DNA from: PGYR01 sp040264895
GTDB lineage: Bacteria; Bacteroidota; Ignavibacteria; Kapaibacteriales; UBA2268
Assembly (NCBI GenBank): GCA_040264895.1
Contig: JBDQHL010000014.1
Span: 1 to 33,089, forward strand
Length of the DNA stretch: 33,089 nt
Direction of reading: 5' to 3'
In this document: piece after piece, positions 7,193 through 17,300 of the stretch
Layout: every line of letters starts with the position of its first letter
Position numbering within the stretch: position 1 is the stretch's first letter
Program-made: the position numbers and the translations under genes
The notes under the pieces: model-generated
Told to the model about the DNA's origin: nothing
The model's database searches: none
Seen by the model: only the letters and a program-made list of their open reading frames with translations

Positions 7193-8983
7193 TTATTGTC
7201 CAAAAAATTTAATCCTGCTATCTATTATTTCTTTTAGCCCCATATTGTTAGAATATTGAGCATAGTTAGAAGCTGCTTTCAAATTCACAAGTGCAAGATT
7301 TTTTGTCATTCTATGAAGTTCGTCGTCTTTGCCATTTACGGATTTTGCTAATTTTGACACATCCATACTATTGTAATCAAATCTCATTTTTTCAGCTTTT
7401 TTACTTAACCTTATCAAAAAACCTTCTGGTACTTTGACATATTTTTTTCCCACTTCTGGTTCACTTTGTATGATATCAAATGTCAGATATATTGGCCTCT
7501 TATCAATATTAGAATCAATAAAACAGTTAAGCATTTCTACAAAATAAGATTGAATTAGTCTTGGGTCATAAGCTTGTTCGGACTCAAATTGTTGCAATTG
7601 GTTCGAGAATAGTCCCATTTTAGTATCACATTCAGAACTTATTTCTGGATACCATTGCTTCATTGTTTCCAAATACCAAGTTCTACGAAGTAGCTCTTTT
7701 TCTATAAGCGATATATCCTTTCTTTTACCTTCTATCTTATCCTTATACCAACGAGCAGAAACCCAAAAGTCCCACTGAGCAGAAATGATGATGGCATTCT
7801 CTTCTGCCGACTCAACAACTATTCTCTCATATTCAGAAACTGAATAGTCTTCACTCAAATCACTGTCAGAATAGTTAGCATACAGATTGAAAAGTGGTAT
7901 AAATGCAAAAAGATAAAGCAAATTCTTTTGTTTGTTTACCAGCTGTTTAGCACCAATTAATAAAATAAAAAACATAGTAATATAGGCAGTAACAAAGTAA
8001 GAATCTATATCATGAATAGAGTAGTTAAGCGAGTAAAATAGGCATAGAAACAGGGTACTGATTAATACATAGAAAATTGTTCTAGACTGTTTGAAAGATG
8101 CATAAAGTCCATAAATCAGAAATAAGACGCCTATCCAAGTTAGCTGAGAAGGTATAAGTGAGAAAAACAGTTTGAAGTTTTCTTTCCATGCATTTCCATC
8201 ACTAAACATCCATACTTGGTATTGAGCACCTGTGACATGATACCAAAATTTATCAAAACTACGGTGAACAGCACCCCAGTTGAACTCTGGTAATTGCGAT
8301 GACCTAACTGGCAGATAAATATAAAGTAAAAAGCCAAGTAAAGATACGGCAACTACAAAACTGAATAATTTCCATCTATCTTGTTTTACTGTTTTAGTGA
8401 ACAAAACTATCAGTCCTGCTGGTATCAGCATGAAAGAGGTTAGGTGGTTAGCAAAACCCAAACCCAAGGTAAATCCAGCAGCAATTAATAATCGCTCAGA
8501 ATCTTCTTCAATAAAATAAGACTTAATAACCAGATACAAATAAAGTGAAATTATTACTAATTGCAGCGAATACACCTCAACATAAGTAGCTTGTTTCCAT
8601 GTAGTAAGTGCAAATGAGTACCCCAAAGCTATAAATAATGATAATAGCATATCATCTAATTGAGTTACTAGCTGTCCTACCTTTTTCTTCAAACTAATAT
8701 TAGTCACTATTTCCACAGATGCAAGAAATATAAAACAAGAAGAAATAGCTGTAGAAATAGCAGCCATAAGATTTAAGTTAAAAATTGCTGACCATGGCAA
8801 CAAATTACTCCACAAATGACCAACTAATGTAAATAGAGGATAGCCAGTCGGATGAGCAATTCCCAATGAACTAGCAACAGATGCTAACTCTCCACTATCA
8901 GTGAAATAAACATCGGGTGCCAATGTAAGAAGATATATAACTAATGATGACACAAAAGTAATCGCAGCAAAAATTTTCTTCAT
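7193..8983 (-). CDS. Glycosyltransferase family 117 (DUF2723) membrane protein
   Basis: A 596-residue polytopic inner-membrane protein. The N-terminal signature is diagnostic of DUF2723/GT117: TLAPDVYFTDSGELASVASS followed by LGIAHPTGYPLFTLVGHLWS, with the acidic residues of a GT-C fold first loop. About ten or more hydrophobic helices fill residues 1-370. The C-terminal ~220 residues form a soluble, probably periplasmic domain. The family is related to protein O-mannosyltransferases and is abundant in Bacteroidota, where it is thought to transfer sugars from lipid carriers to proteins. It lies upstream of the peroxidase gene on the same strand and downstream of UDP-glucose dehydrogenase, but a terminator separates it from the latter. 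Confidence 0.85.
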   Translation of the reverse strand: MKKIFAAITFVSSLVIYLLTLAPDVYFTDSGELASVASSLGIAHPTGYPLFTLVGHLWSNLLPWSAIFNLNLMAAISTAISSCFIFLASVEIVTNISLKKKVGQLVTQLDDMLLSLFIALGYSFALTTWKQATYVEVYSLQLVIISLYLYLVIKSYFIEEDSERLLIAAGFTLGLGFANHLTSFMLIPAGLIVLFTKTVKQDRWKLFSFVVAVSLLGFLLYIYLPVRSSQLPEFNWGAVHRSFDKFWYHVTGAQYQVWMFSDGNAWKENFKLFFSLIPSQLTWIGVLFLIYGLYASFKQSRTIFYVLISTLFLCLFYSLNYSIHDIDSYFVTAYITMFFILLIGAKQLVNKQKNLLYLFAFIPLFNLYANYSDSDLSEDYSVSEYERIVVESAEENAIIISAQWDFWVSARWYKDKIEGKRKDISLIEKELLRRTWYLETMKQWYPEISSECDTKMGLFSNQLQQFESEQAYDPRLIQSYFVEMLNCFIDSNIDKRPIYLTFDIIQSEPEVGKKYVKVPEGFLIRLSKKAEKMRFDYNSMDVSKLAKSVNGKDDELHRMTKNLALVNLKAASNYAQYSNNMGLKEIIDSRIKFFGQ

Positions 8984-9105
8984 AAGTATAATTCTAATTT
9001 ATTTATTCAGCAATTTATAAATGAACTAGGTTTATTGCAAGTGTGAGAGATTATAATTGAGTTTTAATAGTCTATCGCTCTTACTAAAGGTAGTAGAAAC
9101 AAAAA

Positions 9106-9129
9106 AAGCAACCCAAATATGAGTTGCTT
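9106..9129 (-). terminator. Rho-independent terminator after UDP-glucose dehydrogenase gene
   Basis: AAGCAAC (9106-9112) pairs with GTTGCTT (9123-9129). On the minus strand the second arm is followed by seven T, the form of an intrinsic terminator. It starts 27 bases after the stop codon of the dehydrogenase gene. Confidence 0.8.
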
Positions 9130-9155
9130 CTTTTAAAAATCTAATAGTATATTAA

Positions 9156-10496
9156 CTAAACATACTTCTTTTGAAAGCCACGACCAACAGGATAATATTC
9201 ATAACCTAATTCGTCCATATCACCTGGTTGGAATAAGTTTCTACCATCAAATATAATATTCTTATTTAACAATCCTTTTAACTTGTCAAAATCAGGATTT
9301 CTAAATGAATTCCATTCTGTTACAATAACTAATGCATCGTTACCATCAGCGGCAGCATACATATCATCTGCATAATTTATCTTATCACCAAACTCAGCTT
9401 TAGTATTATCCATTGCTTCTTGATCATAGGCAGTTATCTGAGCTCCTTCTTTTAGTAGCTCTTCGATAATAACAAATGCAGGAGCTTCCCTTACATCATC
9501 CGTATTTGGCTTAAATGCAAGTCCCCACATAGCTAGTTTCACAGTTGACAAGTCATCAAATCTTGATTTGATTTTGTCAACAAATCTCATAATTTGAGCC
9601 TTGTTTATTCTTCTTGTTGCTTTTACTATTTCTAATGGAGAACCGACTTTGTCAGCAGAATACTCCAATGCTTGTACATCTTTAGGAAAACAAGAACCAC
9701 CATAGCCAACACCTGCAAACAAGAATCGCTTACCAATACGGCTATCAGAACCAATACCATAGCGAATCTGCTCAATGTCTGCACCAACTTTTTCACAGTA
9801 TGCTGACAAATCATTCATGAATGATATCTTAGTCGCTAAGAATGAATTTGCAGCGTATTTTGTAACTTCTGCACTTTTTTCATCCATTATAAATATTGGA
9901 TTACCACTACGTACGAATGGTTGGTATAAGTCATTCATAATTTCACCAGCTTCTTCTGATGAAGTTCCAATAACAACTCTTTCTGGTTTCATAGCATCTT
10001 CAACAGCAAAACCTTCTCTTAGGAATTCCGGGTTAGAGACCACGCTTACAGTATTATTATTTAATTTTGATTCAAATATTTTAGTAACAGAAGCAGCAGT
10101 ACCTACAGGCACTGTACTCTTGTTTACTACTATCTTTTCATCTTCTAAATTGTTATCATTGATTATATCAGCTATATCATTTGCAACTTTCAGTACATAT
10201 TGCAAATCTGCTTCACCACCTTCCCCAGGAGGAGTTGGCAAACAAAGGAAAATAATCTGACTGCTTTTTACGGCTTCTTCCAAATTGGTAGAAAATTTCA
10301 ATCTACCTTCTTTTATATTTCTAGCAAGTAAGTGGTCTAACCCCGGTTCATAAATTGGTGATTTACCACTTCTCATCATTTCAACTTTCTTTTCGTCTAT
10401 ATCTATACAAAGAACATCGTTGCCTGCTGCTGCAAAGCTAGTTCCCGAAACCAAACCTACGTAGCCAGTACCGACTACACCAATTTTAAAAGACAT
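9156..10496 (-). CDS. ugd: UDP-glucose 6-dehydrogenase
   Basis: A cytosolic enzyme that oxidises UDP-glucose to UDP-glucuronate with two NAD+, giving precursors for surface polysaccharides and lipid A modification. At 446 residues the length is normal. The NAD-binding Rossmann motif GVVGTGYVGLVSGTSFA begins at residue 6. The central domain carries STVPVGTA, EFLREGFAVED and the catalytic motif GVGYGGSCFPKD with Cys269. The C-terminal domain has AMWGLAFKPNTDDVREAPA and ends with IFDGRNLFQPGDM. All catalytic features are intact. A GDP-mannose or UDP-ManNAc dehydrogenase is less likely given the length and the EFLREG/GYGGSCFPKD text. It has its own terminator and a 56-base spacer after the 57-aa ORF. 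Confidence 0.93.
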   Translation of the reverse strand: MSFKIGVVGTGYVGLVSGTSFAAAGNDVLCIDIDEKKVEMMRSGKSPIYEPGLDHLLARNIKEGRLKFSTNLEEAVKSSQIIFLCLPTPPGEGGEADLQYVLKVANDIADIINDNNLEDEKIVVNKSTVPVGTAASVTKIFESKLNNNTVSVVSNPEFLREGFAVEDAMKPERVVIGTSSEEAGEIMNDLYQPFVRSGNPIFIMDEKSAEVTKYAANSFLATKISFMNDLSAYCEKVGADIEQIRYGIGSDSRIGKRFLFAGVGYGGSCFPKDVQALEYSADKVGSPLEIVKATRRINKAQIMRFVDKIKSRFDDLSTVKLAMWGLAFKPNTDDVREAPAFVIIEELLKEGAQITAYDQEAMDNTKAEFGDKINYADDMYAAADGNDALVIVTEWNSFRNPDFDKLKGLLNKNIIFDGRNLFQPGDMDELGYEYYPVGRGFQKKYV

Positions 10497-10552
10497 AATT
10501 TCTCTTTATTTTTAAATTAAATAGTTTCAAAATTAATCAATGCTCTACTGAG

Positions 10553-10726
10553 TTACAAGGCAAACACTTCAGAAATATAGAGCAAGATTGCAATAATTAT
10601 CAATACTACGATAGAAATCTTTAATAGTTTTTTGAAAATAGATACTATAAATAGTAGTACCAATAGGGCAAGAATTACTTGTAGGATTGTAGGTAAGCTA
10701 GCAATGAATTGAATTATTCCTTCCAT
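10553..10726 (-). CDS. 57-aa membrane protein coupled to tonB-like gene
   Basis: This short ORF starts at the base immediately after the TonB-protein stop codon and ends with TAA. The product begins MEGIIQFIASLPTILQVILA and is hydrophobic almost throughout: one helix at about residues 9-30, a basic turn (FKKLLK), and a second helix at about 36-55. No family is recognised. Zero spacing from the upstream gene implies co-translation, so it is most likely a small membrane partner or stabiliser of the TonB/SPOR/barrel/TPR gene set. It is not an ExbB or ExbD homologue: it is too short and lacks their motifs. Confidence 0.65.
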   Translation of the reverse strand: MEGIIQFIASLPTILQVILALLVLLFIVSIFKKLLKISIVVLIIIAILLYISEVFAL

Positions 10727-11494
10727 CTACCTAAGAATAAAAGTTAAAGGAATAGTACCCCACATTTCTTTTTCATCTTGTAGTGGGTTAAATCGCCATT
10801 GCTTTATAGCGCTAATTGCTGCTTGTTCCAGAGCTGGGTCAGCTTTTTGCAAAGGAATAACCTGACTAACACTCCCATCTGAGAGTACTTTGAATCGTAG
10901 TTCAATTCTTGCATTCGATTTTACATTCTTAGGGAATCGAGGTAATTTCTTAGAGAGTAGTACACGGTTTCCGCCACCACCCCAATCAATATCACCAAAT
11001 CCATCTCCTGCACCCCTACCAGTTCCTCTATCACGAAGTCCAGTTCCCGCTATATCAGAGCCGTCAGACTTTCCAACACTTTTTCTATCAGAACCATCTA
11101 ACTGAGTGTTATTTCTATCCTCGCTCGAAATATCACGAGCGGCAACTATATTTCTAGTTTCAGATAAATCAGCTTCAGAAGCTTTACCTTTCGTTTTAGA
11201 TGCTACTTGTGCATCCTCTATATTTATTTCTGCTCTGTTACCTTTTACCGATTTTCCTTCTTTTGTTAAGTTTCCGCTTTTAAGTCCAGTTCCATCACCA
11301 GAACCAAAATTTAAGAGTTCAATCGGTATTGAGTTATTTAACTCTCTGGGTTGTGCTTTTTCTATTTTTATTAAAGGAGAAATGATCCAAAAACCAAGCA
11401 TGATAGTTACAGCAATCCCGAACCCCTTAGCGGTGTTTGAATCCCAAGGAATTTTTATTTGTAAACCTTGATTTATTTCTGCTTGTCTTATCAT
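10727..11494 (-). CDS. Energy transducer TonB family protein
   Basis: A 255-residue inner-membrane-anchored periplasmic protein with TonB architecture. A short cytoplasmic N-terminus precedes one helix at about residues 23-43. A long Gly/Ser/Asp-rich, Thr- and Lys-containing linker follows (about 50-180), including a Gly-rich stretch GTGRGAGDGFGDIDWGGGG. The C-terminal TonB/TolA-type domain covers about 185-255 with SDGSVSQVIPL and AAISAIKQWRFNPLQDEKE. Such proteins pass proton-motive energy from an ExbB-ExbD motor to an outer-membrane partner; no motor genes are in the window. The linker is not the usual Pro-rich one. The gene overlaps the SPOR gene by four bases (ATGA), so the two are probably made together. 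Confidence 0.85.
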   Translation of the reverse strand: MIRQAEINQGLQIKIPWDSNTAKGFGIAVTIMLGFWIISPLIKIEKAQPRELNNSIPIELLNFGSGDGTGLKSGNLTKEGKSVKGNRAEINIEDAQVASKTKGKASEADLSETRNIVAARDISSEDRNNTQLDGSDRKSVGKSDGSDIAGTGLRDRGTGRGAGDGFGDIDWGGGGNRVLLSKKLPRFPKNVKSNARIELRFKVLSDGSVSQVIPLQKADPALEQAAISAIKQWRFNPLQDEKEMWGTIPLTFILR

Positions 11495-12741
11495 TCTACT
11501 CTATCTATCCACGATTGAGAATATCCTAACTCTAAAGCTGACGCTCTTGCAGCATCTTTTGTTTCAAATTTCCCATATCTTACTCTGTACCAAGTTTTTC
11601 CTCTTATTTCCTTTTCCACTATCATTGCGTAAGGGATTTCTTTTACTTTAAGCTGACCCAGCCAACTTTCTGCATCAATCTTAGAAGGTGAAGAATATAT
11701 TTGTACAGTAAAAATACCAGTTTCTGGTGCCGGACCGTTTGGTTGAGGCATCGAAAACTGAGATTCATCTATTTTAGTACTCTTCTTAGGTGTTGTATTT
11801 GGTTTAGATTTCTTTGTACTAGTGTTATTTTCGACCAAGCTATTCTTCTTCTTCTCAGGCTTTATTTTCTTTTTATTATTAGACTTGGGTTGTTCTGATT
11901 TTTTTGGTTCTTCTTTTTTATAATCATTATCAATTTTATCAGATAACCCAGAAAATAACTCTTTGTCTTCTTTGATTTTCAATACAGTATCTTTATCATC
12001 TATATCCATTTCAGCAGCCATTGAGTCCAACCAATTGTCTTCTTCTTCATTTGAGCTGTCATCAGATGCCAAAATACTTTGATCTTCTCTATTGTCAGCT
12101 CTGTGTGTTCCATCTTCATTCTGATGATCGTCCTCGTGTGCTACTTGTTCAGTATTATTAGTCAGTTCAGTTTCTGAGTGGTCCGTACTATCTGACATAA
12201 GCCACCAAATAAGAAATCCTGCACCAAGGGTTAATAGAAAAGTAGCCGCAGAGCTATAAAGCATAAGCAACCAAACAGGTGTATTTTTCTTGCCTTTTTC
12301 TTCTGTTTCATCTACTTCAACTTCTTCCGGCTCTTCCTCGGTTTGCGTAGCTTTTTCTTGTTTTTTATTGCTTGATTTAGAAACGTAATTTGAAGGTTTA
12401 TCAGCATCGATATCACTTAGGTTTACGATAGTATCCGCATCATCACCTATAGGCATTGCTAATTCACCGCTAGGTTCAATGCCATCATCTTCAGTACTAT
12501 TAGCTTCTCTTCTTGCTTTACTTTTATCAATATTTTGTTGAAGTTCTTTTTTGAAGTCATCACCAAGATCGAATTCTTCTGGCTCGGCTTCAGACTCATC
12601 ATCACTGAAGTTATCAGGCAACTTAGCAGGGTATGCACTGTCCTCGCCCAATAAGAATGATTCATCATTCTCATCTTGGCCAGGTTCAAACCCTCCAAAT
12701 TCCTCTTCTTCTTTTTTTCTATCGTCGTGTAAGTTTGCCAT
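11491..12741 (-). CDS. SPOR-domain inner-membrane protein with long acidic cytoplasmic region
   Basis: A 416-residue single-span protein. Residues 1-150 are very acidic (EEEEFGGFEPGQDENDE) and low in complexity, presumably cytoplasmic. One transmembrane helix lies at about 155-182 (LLTLGAGFLIWWLM). An acidic, then Lys-rich periplasmic linker follows. The C-terminal SPOR domain (about 341-416) reads FTVQIYSSPSKIDAESWLGQ through WYRVRYGKFETKDAA. SPOR domains bind peptidoglycan strands lacking stem peptides, often at the division site. It sits between the outer-membrane barrel gene (9 bases away) and the TonB-type gene (4-base overlap), so it may tie that assembly to the cell wall. Specific partners are inference. 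Confidence 0.85.
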   Translation of the reverse strand: MANLHDDRKKEEEEFGGFEPGQDENDESFLLGEDSAYPAKLPDNFSDDESEAEPEEFDLGDDFKKELQQNIDKSKARREANSTEDDGIEPSGELAMPIGDDADTIVNLSDIDADKPSNYVSKSSNKKQEKATQTEEEPEEVEVDETEEKGKKNTPVWLLMLYSSAATFLLTLGAGFLIWWLMSDSTDHSETELTNNTEQVAHEDDHQNEDGTHRADNREDQSILASDDSSNEEEDNWLDSMAAEMDIDDKDTVLKIKEDKELFSGLSDKIDNDYKKEEPKKSEQPKSNNKKKIKPEKKKNSLVENNTSTKKSKPNTTPKKSTKIDESQFSMPQPNGPAPETGIFTVQIYSSPSKIDAESWLGQLKVKEIPYAMIVEKEIRGKTWYRVRYGKFETKDAARASALELGYSQSWIDRVE

Positions 12742-12750
12742 CTGTAATTG

Positions 12751-14364
12751 TTAAAAAGTGTAGAGCACTCCTAATTGTGCGAATATTCCTCTTTGCCTAT
12801 AACCATTCCATATAAATATATCTTGGTTAAGTATATTTTCAAAGTTAACGAAAGCTCCTAAACTTTCTGAGAAGTAATATTCTGCTTTCAAATTAACATT
12901 GAAGTAACCATCTAATTCTAAAGTATTTGCTAAATCAGCATATCGATTACCAATATAACTAACACCAATTACTGTGCCAAATTCCTTTGTGAAATTATAG
13001 TGGTAATTTGTTGCAAACTCTACGACTGGAACATAAGTCATTTGTTCATCTGTTGAATCTTGCGAAGTTATATTTAATGCAAAATCAGATGTTATCCTCG
13101 ACATATCAGTAATGTCATAGAAAAGCTGAGCAAATGCTCTTATCCTATTACTACCTACATAAGTAGGAGAAAATCTAAATGTTGAGGAATCATTCGTCAT
13201 GGCAATGTCTGTATCATTAAGCTCATAAGAAGCACCAAATACTACACTCACAAAAGTATATGGATGATAATTGAATATTAGCTCACCTTTGGCTATTGTA
13301 TGTTTAAACTCAATTATTGGCGATGAACTAATATATGGATTTAATGCATACATATCTGTAAGACTATTATCTTCTAAACCAGTATTTGCTCTTGCATACA
13401 TAGTAAAATAATCGCTCATTTGCATTGCTAATTCTATATTTGCATAGAATGCTACTTTACCGCCCCCAATTGTATTATCTGAAAATTGCAAACCAGGTTC
13501 TACTGTGAAACTAATATCTCCTTTTGCAATAGGAAATACTCCATTAGCTAAGAATAGAGAGTTCCCATTTCCATTTGTGGTTCTGTAGCTAAGTTCTCCA
13601 TTCAAACCAATAGCATCAGTTCCAAATGGATTGAGCAATCCTAGACCAGCATTAATTCCAAATTCAGTACCATCGTCACTATTGTCAGCTATTGAAAGCA
13701 AATTAAAACCAAGATTAGAGTTAAATCTGAAACCATTATAATTAGATTCTGTTTGCGTTCCTAAAGCTATATTATTAGTATTTATACTTTCAAGATTACT
13801 GCTATCAGCAGCATAGTTATTGAACCCATCGTTGAAAAATCTAAATTTAGTTCTCGTTTTACTACCACCAAATAGCCAAAATTTTTCTGGAGCGATATAA
13901 TCTATATCTGCATTTGCAATTATTTTTGAATACTCTGCATTTTCAATATGACCAGCCGATGATTCGTATCCACCATTAGCAAAAAAGTTGAAATTATCTA
14001 TATCGAAGTCAATCCCAGCCATTCCTCTCGGTGTTATAAAACTGCCAAAAGATGCTTCTAAGTATGCATTTGGAAAGGTTGGGAGTTCAAAATTTGCAGG
14101 AATCTTTTCAGGTGGCAGTAGCAGAAACTTCTGCTTCTCATTATCATTCAAAGAATCAAGTGATGACTGATTCATAGGCTTAGGTTTCTGAGGCAATTTC
14201 TTTGTTCCACCACCAGTTTCAGGATTGTAATCACCAATAATAATTGCATTGGGAAAGCTAGCAGGTTCTGTGTTTACAGGTTCCTGTTCCCCACCAGTTT
14301 GCTGCGATAATAGCAAACTTGACGTAATTCCGAATAGGGCTATAATATATAATAATCTAGTCAT
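12751..14364 (-). CDS. Outer-membrane beta-barrel protein coupled to TPR protein
   Basis: A 537-residue exported protein. A signal peptide covers about residues 1-20 (LLYIIALFGITSSLLLSQQ). A Pro/Lys-rich periplasmic segment precedes repeated amphipathic strands from about residue 100. These end in YFSESLGAFVNFENILNQD and the terminal strand GIFAQLGVLYTF with C-terminal Phe, the signal used by the BAM machinery. The strand pattern and the end resemble TonB-dependent receptor barrels, but I see no plug domain, so it is not a standard receptor. Its start overlaps the TPR gene by eight bases. Similar TPR-barrel pairs occur in Bacteroidota, which supports a joint role, but the substrate or function is unknown. 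Confidence 0.75.
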   Translation of the reverse strand: MTRLLYIIALFGITSSLLLSQQTGGEQEPVNTEPASFPNAIIIGDYNPETGGGTKKLPQKPKPMNQSSLDSLNDNEKQKFLLLPPEKIPANFELPTFPNAYLEASFGSFITPRGMAGIDFDIDNFNFFANGGYESSAGHIENAEYSKIIANADIDYIAPEKFWLFGGSKTRTKFRFFNDGFNNYAADSSNLESINTNNIALGTQTESNYNGFRFNSNLGFNLLSIADNSDDGTEFGINAGLGLLNPFGTDAIGLNGELSYRTTNGNGNSLFLANGVFPIAKGDISFTVEPGLQFSDNTIGGGKVAFYANIELAMQMSDYFTMYARANTGLEDNSLTDMYALNPYISSSPIIEFKHTIAKGELIFNYHPYTFVSVVFGASYELNDTDIAMTNDSSTFRFSPTYVGSNRIRAFAQLFYDITDMSRITSDFALNITSQDSTDEQMTYVPVVEFATNYHYNFTKEFGTVIGVSYIGNRYADLANTLELDGYFNVNLKAEYYFSESLGAFVNFENILNQDIFIWNGYRQRGIFAQLGVLYTF

Positions 14365-17300
14365 TGTTACCCATCGCTTTTCTTACTCTTTTTAATCTAG
14401 CTTTAGCTGTATTACCATACTCATCATCTGGTCTCAACTCCAATAAGGCCGAATATATTTCCTCTGCCTTAGCATATTGGTCAGTTTGTTCATAAATCTC
14501 ACCTAAGTTAACAAGAGATAGAGAGAACCAGTCTTCATACCCTGAATAATTATTTTTAACTTGTAAGTAGGCTGCTTCGGCTGAATCTAGTTTCTTTTCC
14601 TTTTTAAATAGCTCACCAAGTCTGTAATATGATTCTGCTGCTATATCATTGCTGTTCGTATTCATAGCTAACCTTAAAAAATAATCTCTGGATATCACAT
14701 TACTGTCCAAACGCTTGTAATAATTTGCCAATCGATATCCTGATTCATCAGCGTATTCGTCTCCAGGATAAGTCTTGAAGGCATAGTCATACATACTCAA
14801 TCCAAAAGTAGTATCACCTAATGTAAAGTTAATCAATGCCCTTTCGAATGTTGCTCTCGGTGCTTCATTCTTATTAGGATAAAGCTCAACCAGGGATGCA
14901 AATAGTGAATCTGCCTTTTTAGCTCTAGCAGACTTTTTCTGTAATATCCCATTTTCCATTAGTGATAAACTTGCATAATCATTTTCAGGGTATTTACTCT
15001 GGACTTTCATAAAGGCCTTTTCAGCCTCTTCTGGTTTATCTAAACTTATATAGCTTTTTCCTATCCAATATAGAATTTCAGCATTGTCTTCGTTTCCAGG
15101 GTCGTTTTCTATAATCTTTTCGTATTCATCAATAGCTTTGTCATACTCTCTACCATCAAAGAGTATTCTTGCTCCATCGGAACGGAAACTACGTGTGAAA
15201 GGTGAATTAGCATTATTATCTACATACTCATTAATTATTCCCATTGCTTCATCTTCTCTACCCAATAACACAAGGCATTGCTGAACACTACGCATCGCTT
15301 CAGGAGCTAAATTACTCTCGGGGAATTTATCTACTACTGCCTTATATGCTGGCATTGCTTGTTCAAAATCACCTTGATTATAATAACAATCTGCAATAGC
15401 ATAATAAGTACGAGGTACATAGCCACTATTAGGATATCTTTCAATTAGGAATCTGAAGTTAGCAATAGCTTCATCATATTTTCTTTGTTGGAATTTGATC
15501 CAACCTATTAGGTACATAGCGTTTGGTGCAAGAGTGCTATTTCCATAGACTCTAGTAAAATCACGTAATGCAGATAGTGATTGCTCATAGCTCCCGGACC
15601 TATATAGTGCATCTGCCCTTTGGAATGAGGCATAGCGGCCAACATCTGTTCTCGGAGCTCTGTCTGCTGCCTTTTTATAATAATTGGCTGCCTGAACATA
15701 TGACTTAATCATATGGTAACCATCTGCTTGGCGTACCAATACTTCTGTACCATATTCCGAATTAGGAAATTCGTCTAGCAGTTGCTCGAAGACCTTACTC
15801 GACTTTCTAAAGCTTTGCTTTCTAAAGTATGACCAACCAAGAGAGTAAAAAATATCTTCTCTTCTTGTGTGATAAGGGTACTGTTTTAACAATTTCTCAT
15901 ATGATTGAGCTGCATTAACAAGAAAATCACTATTGTAATTCGCCTCTGCTAACCAAAACAAAGCCTCTTCCATTCTCGGATCTTCTTTGTCAGACTCGGC
16001 TACATAAGCAGAAAGAGAAGCAATCGCCTCATTACTTCTACCATCCATAACTAAAGAAACACCTCTTCTAAATCTGGCTTCCGACAAATACCAGTCTTTC
16101 TTAGGCATTAGCACATAGTCTGAGTTCACAATAGTTTCTATAGCTTTGTCATAAGTTATAGTTGCAGCACTCCATTCGAATACTTCCATATAAGTTGCTG
16201 CTAGCAGTAAGTTTATTCTAGTAGCAGTCACAGGTGATAGTGCATATCTCTCTGCTCTTTCTAGCACCTTCTTTGCTTGATCAAAATTCTTTTCTGTGTA
16301 GTAAATTTGCCCTAATTCAAGTAATACAGCTCCTTTGAATGGGAATGAGGTGCTCAGAGAGAGTGCGTCTAACTCCTCTTTTGCCGCTTCAATATCACCA
16401 GACTTTACTAATGTAACAGCCCTGTATAATTGAGCGTTTGCCTTGACTTGACTGTTGTTTTCTTTAGTGTCATTAATAATCTCATTGAAATATATCATTG
16501 CTTCATCATATCTTTCAAGATTTAGCAATGCCCAACCGGCACCTAATTTACTCTTACTTTCTAATGGGGAGCCGAAAAAGGTGTTAAGGAAAGTATCAAA
16601 ATATAGCAATGCCTGATTATAGTTTCCTGCTAAATTACTTGCCTCACCCCTAAGATAGAGTATTGCTTCCTGAGGGTTTTCGAAGTTTGTTTGCATTTCA
16701 TACTCTTTCCCAACGGAGTCTTGCTTCCTTATGCTTTCGGCAGCAAAATTTGCTCTTTCCAAGACTAGTAATGCATCAGGATATTTCCTTAGCATCAGAT
16801 AGTTGTTTGCTTCTCTAATCAATGAAGCTATATAAACATTTGTCTTCGGGTATTCTATTCTAACTTTTTTGAAGGCAGCTATTGCCTTTTCATTTTCATA
16901 CTCTTGTTCAAACAGCTGACCATAAGCATAGATAGCATCATCAGAGAGTTCTCCATTTCTATAAATTTCTGCACACATTTGTAGTGTCTCTTTTGCATCA
17001 TTCAACTTACCAATCTGGCTTTCTGCTATACCTTTCCAATAGAGGGAATGGTGCCCAACTACATAATATTCATCTTCAGGTCTACTTTCAGCTTTATCAT
17101 GACGGTTATTATAATTGCTTTTAGCTGTCTCGTAAGCTTTATTCAAATAGTAAGCTGCAGTTTCAAACTTATCTTGTTGGAAATGTATCATTCCAAGTCT
17201 GAAATTAGCAATAGGAACAAAAGGTGAGTTTTTTCTTTCATCTAAGAAATCAAGCAAGTGAGTTTCAGCTAGAATAAAATTCCCATTGATCAAATCAAGC

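Noticed and set aside
9775..10260. Plus-strand open frame of 161 codons
   Set aside because: It is the antisense of the well-supported UDP-glucose dehydrogenase gene.
11106..11471. Plus-strand open frame of 121 codons with hydrophobic stretches
   Set aside because: It mirrors the low-complexity linker and helix of the TonB-type gene on the other strand.
12751..14364. Full TonB-dependent receptor
   Set aside because: The barrel end is receptor-like, but there is no plug domain or evident TonB box and the protein is short for the family.
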